DNA of 64,000 nucleotides from Conus ventricosus (GCA_018398815.1 JAFLJL010013946.1:35001-99000); one strand, 5' to 3'. Positions 38,917 to 50,307 are shown, counted from the first letter of the stretch. Program-made: numbers and translations. Notes: generated by a model from the letters alone, not told the origin.

Positions 38917-39897
38917 TTGCAGGATCTCTGGTGTTCTTTGACCAGCTCTGGTCTAAGCAGCAGGGCCGCTGATTTGGTTATGAGAAACTCTACCCTGAAC
39001 GCGTATGACTCTTACATAAGGTGGAAAACTTTTGTAGATAGCAAGAGAATAAAAACACGAAGGAATGTCCATGTAATACATTTTCTGGCAGACATGTATG
39101 CTTCTGGGATAGTCACAGTACAGTAAATTTGCCCCAAAGTGCAGTTTCAGCTTATTCGCACAGGCCAGGCTCTGAGGCAATAGGCAGTCGCCCATTAGTG
39201 TGTCGTCTGTTGAAAGGGGTGTTTGAAGAAAGACCCTCCGTTCCCAAGTATCATGATACATGGGATGTGGATAGTGTACTACAATACTTAGCTGGCTGGC
39301 CAGACGTAGGAAAGATGACTCTTTAGCAGTTGACCCTTAGACTGGTTATGTTGTTAGCCCTGCTGTCTGGTCAGAGGGGTCAAACAATCCACACATTAAA
39401 ATGTGATGATGTCAGATGTAAAGATGAGAAGTGTGTCTTAGTGTTTAGTGCTGTGCTGAAGCAAACTAAACCAGGGTCACACGTGCAACCGTTACAACTA
39501 GAGTCTTTTGTAAATGAAAACTTGTGTATTGTTACCCACCTTAGACAGTAATTAAGAGTGACAAAGACTCTGAGGAAAGGGAAACAACTCTTCATTTCAT
39601 TTGTCAAACCCCACAGTGAAGTCTCAAGAGACACCATATCCAGGTGGATTAAAACCGTGTTGAGGTCAACCGGGGTGGATTTCAGCCGTTTTAACAGCTC
39701 ACAGCACCAGAGCAGCTAGCACTTCAGCAGCATTCAGCAGAGATGTGCCTATTGACTGCATAATGAGAGCGGCTGGGTGGTCTAAACAGACCACTTTTAT
39801 CAAGTTCTACTGCAAACCTGTGCTTCAGAAATCTTTGGGACAATTAGTGCTAGACAGTTTTGTAAATGAGAGCAGGAATAGCTGCCGGGTCCAGTTT
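38917..39897 (+). pseudogene. DIRS tyrosine recombinase (broken)
   Basis: Four pieces are separated by stops at 39124, 39325, 39549 and a shift near 39690. The catalytic set is readable: Arg in LLSGQRGQTIHTL (39375-39377), then the His-x-x-Arg of AHSTRAASTS (39700-39711), and the nucleophile Tyr of FIKFY (39808-39810), with GWSKQTTF between. This enzyme integrates the circular cDNA without target duplication in DIRS elements. Only point stops and one shift separate this copy from a readable ORF. Confidence 0.85.
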
Positions 39898-40101
39898 TGA
39901 CCCAGTGACTGACTAATGTTTCATGGTACAGTTTGACCGAGTGACTGATTGAAAGTAATTGCATGCCAAACTACAAATTGTTTTTGATTTACCAGAAACT
40001 TTACAGCTCTTGTGTAATTAAATGTAGACAAACAGAATCCACCGACTTGTTTATATTGCTTTTATGACTGATTCAGTACTCATGACCTCTAATTCTGAAC
40101 T

Positions 40102-40427
40102 CTCACGTCATTGTGACTGACCAATCACTAGACGATTGATAATTAGTAAATTTAACGAGACGTACCTGTAAGTTGAAGTTAAGCTGGAATTATTTAGAGT
40201 CTAGTGATGGCAATGAGCAATTACGTGCCTTCCCCTCTCGGCTCTGGATGATTCTCACATACTCTCCCAGGTATTGTCTGTTGAATTTATTTTACAGGTC
40301 ATTCGTGTCTAAATACCGGCTACATGCGCGCGCATCACATCTCAGATACTTGCTCATTCCTATCACTAGACTCTATATAATTTCAATTTAACTTCAACTT
40401 ACAGGCAAGTCTCGTTAAATTTACTAA
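40102..40427. repeat. DIRS right end with complementary blocks and fold-back
   Basis: 40102-40144 is complementary to the left end block a, and 40318-40341 to block b. In addition 40145-40210 (starting AGTAAATTTAACGAGAC) is complementary over about 70 bp to 40352-40427 (ending GTCTCGTTAAATTTACT). The last two form a hairpin that encloses the second block. Confidence 0.8.
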
Positions 40428-40540
40428 TCATCTTGAGTGCGGTAACTGTGAGAAAAATAAAACATATTTTGTTGAAAGGTAGTGTGCATTTGTTATGGAA
40501 AACATACTCTGGATTACATCTTGACTAAATTGGAATGGAA

Positions 40541-40558
40541 ATATATATATATATATAT

Positions 40559-40632
<74 letters not shown>
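40541..40632. repeat. (TA)n microsatellite
   Basis: TA run with two interruptions. Confidence 0.95.
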
Positions 40633-40635
<3 letters not shown>

Positions 40636-40772
40636 TAGGTCATATCAATTATGTAACTGACTAAACTTATCAATCTTCCTTTTTCATAGTTTGAGATGTT
40701 GCCATTATAGATTACGCTACTTCACCATTAGTGTTGCACTTGGACTTGGAGACCTCTCAACTTTGCTATAAT

Positions 40773-41022
<250 letters not shown>

Positions 41023-41240
41023 ATTGATTGATTGATTGATCTTTAATACACAAAGATGGAGATTTAAGCCAAAGCCTAGTCTTACAATCTGTCCTTGTCA
41101 TGCATACATTATTCAGCACATATCATTCATACTGAGAATTCAACATAGCAACATGGTAATCTAATTCTAATTCTAATTCTACAATGATAAGCAAACTATT
41201 CATAAAAGCACTGATGAGAAAGGGGATGGTAAAACAGAAG
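41023..41240 (-). mobile_element. LINE 3' end, severely truncated
   Basis: On the minus strand the segment ends TGTGTATTAAAGATCAATCA followed by AATC repeats (from the plus-strand TTGATTGATTGATTGATC). An untranslated region closing with a (GATC/AATC)n tail is typical of CR1/L2-group LINEs. No coding sequence is included. The call rests on the tail pattern. Confidence 0.45.
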
Positions 41241-41265
41241 GAAACTTACTAACAAACAAACAAAA

Positions 41266-41530
<265 letters not shown>

Positions 41531-41586
41531 GCGCGTAGGCACACAACACACTAAATAGACACACAGATGCGGTGAGCAGAGACTCT

Positions 41587-41724
<138 letters not shown>

Positions 41725-42174
41725 GGATATAGGGGTGAGCACTTTCAACACAGGTCGCATGTCACATCGCTCCGTCTTTCTGGATAATCCATACGTGTTT
41801 CGTATTTGTGATCATCATGAAATTTGACAGCAAATAATATCTACGTCAAACTATATATTGTCAAAATTTGAGGCCGATAGCTTTTATAACTTTAAAATTT
41901 TGCAACATTTAAAATTGTTTTTCATCATATCCAGTAGTGGAACATTTGTCATTGTTCCCAATGTGTGGTAACAGATCAAGTGAACACAATGTTCACTTAT
42001 AAACTGTTGCGGCCGTCACTCAGATTAGGTACCCGTTTTTCACACAGTCACCAGTCTTACAGTTTCAAAACACAGAAGAGGGACCAAAACTTCCTGTCAA
42101 GTGACGATTGGAAACAACTGCTAACTCTGAACGGGACTACCACAAGAAGGTAAAAGATGATGGGAGATAAAAAT
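41725..42174. other. No recognisable gene
   Basis: Spacer of ordinary composition before the Penelope-like element. The 41965-42153 ORF has no motif I recognise. Confidence 0.4.
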
Positions 42175-42250
42175 ATGATCCTTAAGGTCTAATGTTATGT
42201 CTAAATAAATAGTAAATTATTTAGACATAACATTAGACCTTAAGGATCAT
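42175..42250. repeat. Perfect 34-bp inverted repeat at the Penelope 5' junction
   Basis: The arm 42175-42208 (starts ATGATCCTTAAGG) is the exact reverse complement of 42217-42250, with an 8-nt loop. The right arm is coding sequence of the Penelope-like element (LDITLDLKDHTYKPYKK continues through it). The left arm is therefore a fold-back copy of the element's first 34 bp. Confidence 0.95.
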
Positions 42251-43130
42251 ACATACAAACCATACAAAAAATACTAATGACACACCTGTCTATGTAGACA
42301 TCAAAAGAAAACCACCCCCCCTCCATTTTAAAAACCATACCTAATTTTAAAAACAAAGATTATTTTAAATTGTCATGCAATGAGAAAGAATTTAACAGTG
42401 CAGCAGCCGAATACCAAGAGGCGCTGAAAAAAGTGGCTACAGCTACAAATTACAATGTAACCCAGATAATAACTTGAACAGCAAATAAGAAAAAACAGGA
42501 AAAGAAAATTATATGGTATAACCCTCCATATGATGGAAGAACAAAACCTAAGTAGGAAAAGAATTCCTCAGAATCCTTAAAAATCATTCCAAAAGAACAT
42601 GTACTATCTAAAATATTCAATAAAAACCCCATCAAGCTATCGTACTCTTGTATGCCCAACCTAAAAATATAATTGATTCTTCCAACAAAACCAAAAATAA
42701 TTACCACCAAAAGGGTGACGAAAGGATATCTTGTAATTGCACAAAAAAGACCAGTGCCCTTGAACAACAATGTCACTACAACAACATTTTGTACCAAGCT
42801 ACGGGGAACAACAGACAGTATAAAGAAACATACATAGGGATCACGGTAAAAACCCTTTTAAAACCAGATATGCAAACCATAAACAGTCCAAAATGAAAAA
42901 TATAAAAAAACAAACAGAATTAAGTAAATATATTTGGAAGCTTAAAGATAAGAAATAGGTTACAACATATCATGGAATTATAAAAAGAGCAAACACCATA
43001 CAACAACATTTCTAAAAAATGCAACTTAGTACTACAGAAAAGTGGCTGATATTATGTAAACCCCATCTAGCATCCCCGAACTCTAAAGTAGAATAATAAA
43101 CAATTGCAGGCATAAATGGAAATCCTTGTC
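42217..43130 (+). pseudogene. Penelope-like RT linker and GIY-YIG endonuclease (broken)
   Basis: Reading across frames: LDITLDLKDHTYKPYKK, SILKTIPN, then SCNEKEFNSAAAEYQEALKK. Next come IIWYNPPYDGRTKT (about 42507-42548), LSYSCMPNLKN and ISCNCTKKTS (about 42728-42757). CHYNNILYQATG, then YKETYIGITV (about 42820-42850), follow, and SKYIWKLKDK closes the domain. In Penelope-like elements the GIY-YIG endonuclease nicks the target; the Cys residues before it form a zinc-finger-like motif. The paired Tyr and YIG residues are present here. At least four shifts or stops inactivate it. Confidence 0.85.
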
Positions 43131-43267
43131 AATGCACCATTTCCTTGACACGTCCCCCTGAAAGCGCCCCAAAAAAAATAAACTCTAAGGCCAGGGGCCA
43201 CACGCGCACAGCTCACGCCCCCCACACAACCCCACTATATAATACCGGTGGCGTGCCCAGATTGTAC

Positions 43268-43307
43268 ACCCTGATGAGAGCATTCGGCTCGAAACATTTT
43301 TGTTGGT
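43268..43307 (+). ncRNA. Hammerhead ribozyme motif in Penelope terminus
   Basis: CTGATGA is at 43271-43277. Stem II GAGC/GCTC (43278-43281 with 43287-43290) has loop ATTCG. GAAA is at 43291-43294. Stem III ACA/TGT encloses TTTT, and stem I is ACC/GGT. The cleavage site would follow T at 43304. The core is intact. It lies about 140 bp after the end of the coding region, the position known for hammerheads in Penelope-like elements. Confidence 0.85.
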
Positions 43308-43343
43308 TTTACTCTTCTTTTTAAAATCCCGTTTTAAAAATGG

Positions 43344-43399
<56 letters not shown>

Positions 43400-43411
43400 C
43401 TCTCTTCTCTC

Positions 43412-43467
<56 letters not shown>

Positions 43468-43485
43468 CAGGCGCGCACACCCCAC

Positions 43486-43523
<38 letters not shown>

Positions 43524-43604
43524 ACACACACACACACAAAACGCGCGCACGGCGCGCGTGCGCACGCGCACCACACACACACACACCACACACACACACA
43601 CAGT
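43344..43604. repeat. (CT)n-(CA)n compound tract
   Basis: CT to about 43432, CA to about 43460, then CA with GCGC-rich interruptions to 43604. Confidence 0.95.
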
Positions 43605-43619
43605 TACTCAGTTACTTTC

Positions 43620-45270
43620 CTTTTTTGGTGGAATATCACCAAAATACACTATCTCTAGATAAATGGAAGCTTACTCTTCAAAATCACTGGGGGTTTTCGG
43701 ACACCCAAAATCCCTTCGTTAAAGTTCCCGGGTTCTGGCAGTAACTTTTGTAAAAAAAACGCTGCTCATACAAAAACGGGGGCCAAACATAGCATGTACA
43801 TTTACTTTGGGGTTTTGTTGTTGTTTTTTGTTTTTGTTTTTTGGATGTTTTTTGTTTTTTTTTTGTTTGTTTGTTTTTTTTGTTTGTTTTTGTTGTCCTT
43901 GTTTGGGGTTCCATTTATTTTGGGCATCGGGGGGAACGAAATGGTTGATCGTTTGGGCCAAAGAAAGCCACAAGAGAGAAACTGTCCAACCCCTTATATC
44001 CCCTGCCAGTTTGTAAAACCCCAAAAAATTAATGATTATTTTGAAGACCTCGGGAAAGGGGATTGGAAACACACACGAATAACAAACTTTTTTCAGATCC
44101 GCCAAAACCCTTAAGGACTTCCTCCCATCCACGTCGGGGGGGTTCGAAAAGGGAGGAAAAGGGTTTCTGTCCCCGGCAAAAACCCCGGGCCAATTCGAAA
44201 TTTTACCCATCAAAACCTTTTTAAAGAGTAAAGAAGCCCCTTTTTTGAAAACGACCCCCCCCTGAGGTTTTCCCTGACGGGATGGGGTCTAGGTGGGAAT
44301 TAAGGGGGGGTGATAAACCCCACACCCCCCGCAAGAACCCCCACAAAAAAGTTTTACATACAACACCCCTTTTATTCACACCGGGCAAAAAAAGATTCCA
44401 ACACACAAAACATGCAAAATCACAATCAAGAAATCCAAAACAAACTTCCCAAAATTCACAATCAAGCACCCCCAACACCCACAACTTTCACATTAAAATA
44501 AAAAATTTCACCATAGGGAGGGTACACAATCAAAATTACAGCATTCCAACACATATAAATTTAATACAAATTTATAAAAAAACTTTTTCCAGCATCAAAC
44601 CCCCTTCTAACCCCATGGATTTGCGTCCAAACCCGGGCCTCGTAAAGGGTCTACTGGGAGCCCCCCCGGTCGCAAAGGTTTGCTCCAAAACCGGGGGGTT
44701 CCCGCAGGGGGGCCCCAAAAAAGCCGACACCCTCGACTCACAAGCAGGCAGTGAAGAGCGTTTCCCGGGGGGGGGGGGGGGGGGAAACTTTGGCGCTGTT
44801 TCAAAGGCCCTGACGGGGGCCAGGGCCGGGCCAGTCAACGGCGGGCCCCTCCCCCAGCCCCGGTCCCGGCCCCAAGGCGTGGCCTCGACCGGGCCCCCCC
44901 GGGCACCTTTCCAGCCCGGGGGTTTCCCAGCCAAGTGGGGCCCAACCACAGGGTGGCACCTTTCCGGGGCCCCTTGGTCCCGGCCAGAGCGGGGCCTAAA
45001 CCCCAGCACGTGGCACCATCCATCCGGGGTCTCAGCCAAGCGTGGCCTCAACCACACTGGCACCACCCACCCCCAAACCTCCCGGGTGAACCCCCCGGGA
45101 AAAGGGGGGGGGGGGGGAAGTAGTTTGGGAGGAGAGGAAGAAAGGGGGGGAAAGGGGAAAAAAGGGAAAGGAAAGAAAAAGAAGGGTACGGGAAAACCCC
45201 GCCGTCAGTACAGTCGACCCATCCCTGTAAAAATCTTAACAGCCACTCGCATGGGGGGCGGGGGGGAAAT
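43620..45270. other. Homopolymer-inflated, partly GC-rich segment
   Basis: Runs of 3-8 identical bases are far more common than in the neighbours, as in the 7.7-13.7 kb region. A plus-strand reading near 43905-44000 (GNEMVDRLGQRKPQERNC) is faintly like the end of a retroelement RNase H. The 44282-45277 ORF is low-complexity and I do not accept it as a gene. Confidence 0.5.
44868..45075. repeat. GC-rich minisatellite, period about 50-60 bp
   Basis: The phrase GCGTGGCCTCAACC...GGCACC and variants recur near 44873, 44933, 44989 and 45038. Copies are diverged and their lengths uneven, perhaps because of base-call errors. Confidence 0.5.
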
Positions 45271-46665
45271 TAACTAAACGCACACAGTAAACCCATCAAA
45301 TTTCGGGTTTTTGTTTCATAGGGTCTTCTCACCCCCGATTGGGAGGTAAAAAAACTGCTTAAATCGACAGGTTATAAAACAAATATGAATTTCTTTCCCC
45401 CCTTCTCTCCTCACGGGTTTTAAAATTTGCCTTTTTTTAAAGGGAAAAAAACCCAAAACAGCGACCCTCGGTTCATACCTGCCACCCCCATTTGCAAATA
45501 ATAATTCAATGGGATAATTGTCACATTTAAAAATAACACAAATCTCCAACCACGCATCCGAACGACAAATCATGCGTACGCACGCTCGCGAACATAAAAC
45601 TCGTTCTCCTTGCACACACAAACAGACGGTGGCCGAAGGATAAAAGTCCGGCGAATGTGACAGGGGCGGACGAGCGAGACCAAGCAAGTTCCAACCCTGA
45701 ATCACCAGGTTCTCTCCCATCCTCACCGACTACCGCATCACCAGATGCATAAACAGGAGAAAGAATTTTGGAAATAATTTAGAATGGCCCGGTTAAAGAT
45801 TGAATTAACCAGAGAAAAGGTCTCAAACAATATTTTCTCTTACAATTTCGCAAACAAAAGAAAATTGCGCAAAAAGAAGAAAGAATAGCCGGCTAACAAC
45901 AACAAACCAAAACAAACAAACCACGAAACTGATGCTTACCAGCTACCCGTGGGTGACCCAGAAGAGGCGGGTCAAACGACTCTCTCTGCCCTCTGTCCAG
46001 TCGAGAGGACAGAGGCACAGGTGCGGAGAAAGAAGAAGTGATGTCCCTCTCCTACAGGCCGACTGTAGGAAACTGAAGATACCGACTGTACCTCGATGAT
46101 ACGGTGAAGAACCAAGACCGGAGCAGGCGCTCCCAGAGACATCTTCCGCTCGAGTGAAGAGCTAACCTCCCTCAGCAATGGCGGCCAACATGCCATGCTG
46201 CGTACAGAGTGAGTACTTCAAACTAAAAGAAACGAAGCACGTGGACAGGTAAAAAGACAGGCAAGAGGCCGATAGACAGCAAGTTCGAGAGAAAGGTACC
46301 AGCCACCCGTGAACCTACAGGATAAATAGCACGGGGAGAGAACAGCATTTTACCAATCCTGGCTCACTTGCTCCTCCACCAAGTTTTTGGGCGAAAGTGG
46401 CCTAAAAGCCGCCTTTCCTGTTCTCTGACAAGTAAGACTTCAATAACCAAAAAATAACGTCCCTACAAACAAACATACTGTGTAGGGTTATCCGTTTTCA
46501 ATACAATTTACTAAACTTTTCAGATTTTAATAACATCATTTTCACGCATACAGTCTATACTGTTCTCTAAAGTATGTTTTCAATGAAAGTGTAAAGAAAT
46601 TCTCATGGTAGTCAACAAAGCTGTTTTTTTCACAGCGACCAAACATTTTTCATGTAGTCATCAAG
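45271..46665. other. No recognisable gene; possible first exon
   Basis: Mostly unassigned. Near 46176 the sequence reads GCAATGGCGGCCAACATGCC, with a GTGAGT donor-like site about 40 bp on. It could be a short first coding exon, but nothing else supports it. Confidence 0.25.
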
Positions 46666-46765
46666 NNNNNNNNNNNNNNNNNNNNNNNNNNNNNNNNNNN
46701 NNNNNNNNNNNNNNNNNNNNNNNNNNNNNNNNNNNNNNNNNNNNNNNNNNNNNNNNNNNNNNNNN
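46666..46765. other. Assembly gap (100 N)
   Basis: Exactly 100 N, the usual placeholder for a gap of unknown size. The Tc1-like transposase reading stops at its right edge. Confidence 1.
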
Positions 46766-47208
46766 CAACACAGACTCGGCATTCGTCACTGAACAGCACT
46801 TCATTCCATCTGCTGCCAGTTGCATGTTGATGGCCAAGTTCTGCGATGAGTCTGTGTTGTGCATCAATCTCGAACCCCGATATGGACGGCGACAAAAAGG
46901 TGGTTTCGACGCAGCAGACGAATTATTGTCGATGGCGACGTGTTGTTGTGCCTGGCAGTGGTGGAAGCGCTTTGGTAGGGGTCATTCCTAAATGAGCGCA
47001 CCACCTGTCTCTGTGTCCGTGCGGTCAACGCTTGTGGTCGGCCTGCTCGTGGAGCGTCTGCTGTGGAGCCAGTCACCAGATAGCGGTTCCTCAGTCGATA
47101 AATTGTCGAGTGGTGGACATTCAGTCTGGCTGCGATCACCTGGGCTGACGAGCCTGCGTACAACATACCAATGGCCCGTTCTCTGTCATTTTTCGTGAGA
47201 CGCGGCAT
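46766..47208 (-). pseudogene. Tc1/mariner-like transposase, N-terminal half
   Basis: The minus-strand ORF starts MPRLTKNDRERAIGMLYAGS at 47208. Helix-turn-helix blocks follow: SSAQVIAARLNVHHSTIYRL and RAGRPQALTARTQRQVVRSF. These are the two DNA-binding subdomains of Tc1-type transposases. After a frame shift near 46870 the catalytic domain begins, with SRWNEVLFSDECRVCV reaching the gap. The Asp in LFSDE is the second carboxylate position of the DD-E/D triad. The rest is lost at the 100-N gap and is not seen on its other side. The upstream 47209-47260 segment may hold part of the terminal inverted repeat. Confidence 0.85.
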
Positions 47209-47530
47209 CTTGCTTTTTTACCTGTGTGTTGCACCTTTGATGCGCTCCTGTTTTTCAACCCATTTCAGTTTGGAGATGTGAGCAGTATTCTGAGCAGGAG
47301 CATTTTTTTCACGGGTTGTGTCTTGGCTACAGTGTAGAAGCTTGAACAACCGCAATAGCAGTTCCCACGTGCCTCACTAACCACACTGACCACAGCCGAA
47401 TCTGATGAAAACGAAAGCACATAAAGAAACCAGTCTTCAGCATGCCTGACCCACAGACCCAGACTCCACACTAAAGTCTGTTTCCAGAAGGGACAGTAAA
47501 GGATTGTTTTTTCGCGTTTCTTTTGACAAA
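47209..47530. other. No recognisable gene
   Basis: Sequence 5' of the Tc1-like ORF. I could not pair a terminal inverted repeat because the other end lies in or beyond the gap. Confidence 0.4.
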
Positions 47531-47532
47531 GG

Positions 47533-47534
<2 letters not shown>

Positions 47535-47597
<63 letters not shown>

Positions 47598-47645
47598 ACC
47601 ACACATATACACATATACATACATATACATACACATATACGAGCG
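47535..47645. repeat. (TA)n and ACATA-rich tract
   Basis: TA to about 47590 then CATATACA-type repeats. Confidence 0.9.
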
Positions 47646-48004
47646 CGCACGCGCTTACACCCACACATACTCAAACGAAAAAATTCAGCGATATACAACT
47701 AAAGTTGATTATGTCAAACAGATGATAACAAGGACATAGTACTTCGATTTAATCTCTTCTTTCATAGGAACTTTCATTTCACGTTTCAGTTTGTAAATCG
47801 GCACGCTAGAAGACTCAAAGCGGTGGTTTATCCTTAGAGAAGTTTAATAATTTTTTGTATCAGACGATATCACTACTCACTTCGAGTCAGAAGAAAACAA
47901 AAAGTAATAAGTGTAAACATTTCTTAATCTGGGTTTTTATTATTTTTTAAAATATTTTTGTTGTTGTTGTTTTGAGGAATGCACAGTAAAAGCTAAGGAA
48001 AAAA
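47646..48004. other. No recognisable gene
   Basis: AT-rich spacer with a (TTG)n of five units near 47960. It probably includes the 3' untranslated end of the LINE lying on the minus strand. Confidence 0.4.
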
Positions 48005-49367
48005 TTATATTTTGAGTAAACTGCTATAGGGATACCATTTTAGTTGGAACTCGTATTGCTTCATCTCTAAATCATTTGCATATTTTTCTATCTTGTATTT
48101 GATACGCAATTCTTTCAAAAAGACATTTATGTTTGGCTTTGTTTTGTTTATTCTGCATTTGTATACATGAAATTTTCCAAACAAAATAGTAAGGTCAAAT
48201 ACTTCATCAGTTTTACTGTTGTCTTCTGTGCCAAAGAGGACACGTTCAAAGTTTAAATGAAGACGTTTGCAGTTTCCACAGTTTTCTTTCATGACTTTCT
48301 CTAATTCCCGCCAAAAAAGACATGAATGTTGACAGGTAAATAAGTAGTGTTCTATTGTATCTTTCTCTTTTTGGCAGAAATTACACAAACTACTGTCAGC
48401 AACGCCAATTTTGCTTAAGACATTATTTGTCACCAGAATTCTATAGCATATTCTGGTTTGAAACCATTTTAATTTAACTTCTTTTATTTTCCTTATTTTG
48501 TTTTAACACTACTTCCCAATCAATCGGTGTATTATCGAATGTCTTTTCAAATCGCATGAAAGGCTTGATATTTAATGTTTCAATTTTTTCTAGAAGCAAT
48601 TCATAGTATACCTTTGATCCTCCTTGTACATTAACTATCGACTGTACAGCTTTACTCACTTTTTCGGTTACATTATCTTGAATACGGATATTTCTACTCC
48701 TCTGATATTTTTTTATTGATTGTATACAACTTGTGGATTCTAAAAAGTTCGTTTTGTTCCGACTTTTTGGATAAATGATCTAAAAGGCAGGGAATTGCCG
48801 TTTTCATCCAGTAAATCCTTTACTAGATATATATTATTTTGTGTCCATTTCTTGTAATGAAAAGTCTTGTTGGCAATCTTGAATTTTTCATTGTAGAATA
48901 TGGGCTTTGATGCAAGTTCATGCCCTTCATTTAATTCTATTTGATTACAACATTGACTATATGCGCCGAAAACATCTCTCCAGAAGTCGTTAGAACTAGT
49001 TTTACTAAAAAAACTGCGTTCCAATTTTATGAATTGATTCTAATTCTGGACATTGTGATAGCAACATTACCACCCATTTTGGTTTTTTGGTTAATATCTT
49101 CCTTATCCACATTAGTTTCAATGCCTTTATATATTCTTCCATTTTTGGAATACCTATCCCTCCATTTTCAGTGTTGTGCACTGAATATTTGCGTTTGATT
49201 TTGTCCATTATATTTTCCCATACAAACTCAAAACAACTTTTCTGAATTTTCTTGATCTGAGTGTCTGGCGGATTTGAAGAAGTATCCAAAGAAAGATAAT
49301 CTTTGAAAGGATTAAGGATTTTAGTACCGCTACTCTGCCCAGAGGTGTTATTGTTCTTTGTAGCCAA
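48005..49367 (-). pseudogene. L1/Tx1-type C-terminal region with Cys-His motif (broken)
   Basis: Three open pieces are readable. The first has CFEFVWENIMDKIKRKYSVH and GGIGIPKMEEYIKALKLMWI. The second has FNEKFKIANKTF-like text (48740-49024). The last (48005-48433) has CNFCQKEKDTIEHYLFTC, a Cys-Cys-His-Cys motif of the zf-RVT type. It ends with CRINKTKPNINVFLKEL. In L1-like elements this region follows RT and contributes to nucleic-acid binding. Stops lie near 48470 and 48700. Confidence 0.85.
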
Positions 49368-49535
49368 ATTCTAAATACTTTTTTTTACTTCGAAGAGTTT
49401 GTCTCCTATGTTTATTTCAACCATGTTTGACAAATCATTAGAAAACCATTGCCCCAGTATTTTAAATGTATGTGGGTTCCATTTCATCTGCTTATGGTTT
49501 TAATAAGTTTCTTTCGAGTTTTTCTTACTACCAAG

Positions 49536-50257
49536 CTATACGTTTAGAGTCTTTTCATAATTCAATTTAAGACGCGAGATGGCATCAAACTCATCAAGTG
49601 TATCAAACAATTTTACATATGAACGTCTGTCACCTTCTAAAGTACAGGTGGTGTCATCTGCAAACTGACTTATCTTGAATTCTGTATCTGCTATTTTTAT
49701 ACCCCTTATAGCAGTATCTTCTCTTATTTTGCAAGCTAGTAATTCTACACATAAAACAAACAAGTACGGAGAAATTGGTCTCCCTGGCGACAGCCTCTTT
49801 GGATTTTAAAGCTTGTTGACATTTTACCATTTACAGTTACGTATGCCTTTATGTTCGTATAAAAGACTGAAATCCAGTTACGGACAAATTCACCGAACCC
49901 ATATGCTTTTAATACCTCATTCATATACGGCCAATCTACTGTATCGAATGCTTTTTCGAAGTCAATAGAAACGAGTAACCCAGGAAACTGATTTTCTTCA
50001 AGATAGTGTATCATGTCATAAATTGTCCTAAGATTATCTCCAACATACCTTCCAGGTACAAATCCTGTTTGATCTTCATTAATAAGTTTAGGCAAGGCTG
50101 ACTTGATTCTATTTGCAATGCACGATGATCCAATTTTGTAAACAACATTAAGTAACGTTATTGGCCTCCAGTTTTTTAGATATTCCTTTGGTTTATCTTG
50201 TTTCGGTATGCATATAATGATGCCTTCCTTTTGTGTGATTGATAATTCTCCTTTCAA
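49536..50257 (-). pseudogene. L1/Tx1-type reverse transcriptase core (broken)
   Basis: It opens at IICIPKQDKPKEYLKNWRPI and continues TLLNVVYKIGSSCIANRIKS, DQTGFVPGRYVGDNLRTIYD, and VSIDFEKAFDTVDW (about 49930-49970, first catalytic Asp). GCRQGD follows at about 49775-49792 and, after a shift, ISQFADDTTC at about 49640-49670 with the Asp pair intact. This is the L1/Tx1 style of RT rather than the CR1 style seen elsewhere here. One shift near 49765 splits the ORF. There is no endonuclease because the copy is 5'-truncated. Confidence 0.9.
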
Positions 50258-50265
50258 ATACCCCC

Positions 50266-50266
50266 C

Positions 50267-50302
<36 letters not shown>

Positions 50303-50307
50303 CTCTC

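Larger units (their letters stand above)
35627..40427 (+). mobile_element. DIRS-type tyrosine-recombinase retrotransposon
   Basis: About 4.8 kb on the plus strand with gag-like, RT-RNase H and tyrosine-recombinase ORFs in the DIRS order. There are no LTRs. Instead the left end (35627-35692) is complementary to two separated blocks on the right (40102-40144 and 40318-40341), the split inverted-repeat layout typical of DIRS elements. Stops and shifts interrupt every ORF, so it is inactive but nearly complete. Confidence 0.85.
42217..43310 (+). mobile_element. Penelope-like element, 3' part with hammerhead
   Basis: A 5'-truncated Penelope-like retroelement. The end of the RT/linker is followed by a GIY-YIG-type endonuclease region with its Cys cluster and the C-terminal KYIWKLKDK block. 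A non-coding terminus with TATATAATACCGGTGGCGTG and a hammerhead ribozyme follows. Frame shifts break the protein. The same terminus recurs at 27.5 kb and, on the minus strand, at 31.4 kb. Confidence 0.85.
48005..50265 (-). mobile_element. 5'-truncated L1/Tx1-type LINE
   Basis: RT and the long C-terminal region of an L1/Tx1-like LINE are on the minus strand, cut at about 50265 by a (CT)n tract. The CCHC motif and the INKTK-containing C-terminus match the scrap at 1.13-1.27 kb. Confidence 0.85.

Noticed and set aside
43905..44010. Possible RNase H tail (GNEMVDRLGQ)
   Set aside because: Only one weak block is readable in a smeared region, so it is not enough to call an element.
44282..45277. 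331-codon open frame
   Set aside because: Composition follows a GC-rich minisatellite and homopolymer noise; no motif.
46176..46225. First coding exon starting ATGGCGGCC
   Set aside because: Start context and donor are plausible, but there is no second exon, homology or length to support it.
47403..47425. Hammerhead-like CTGATGA...CGAAAG
   Set aside because: Only four bases separate the two core parts, so no stem II can form.
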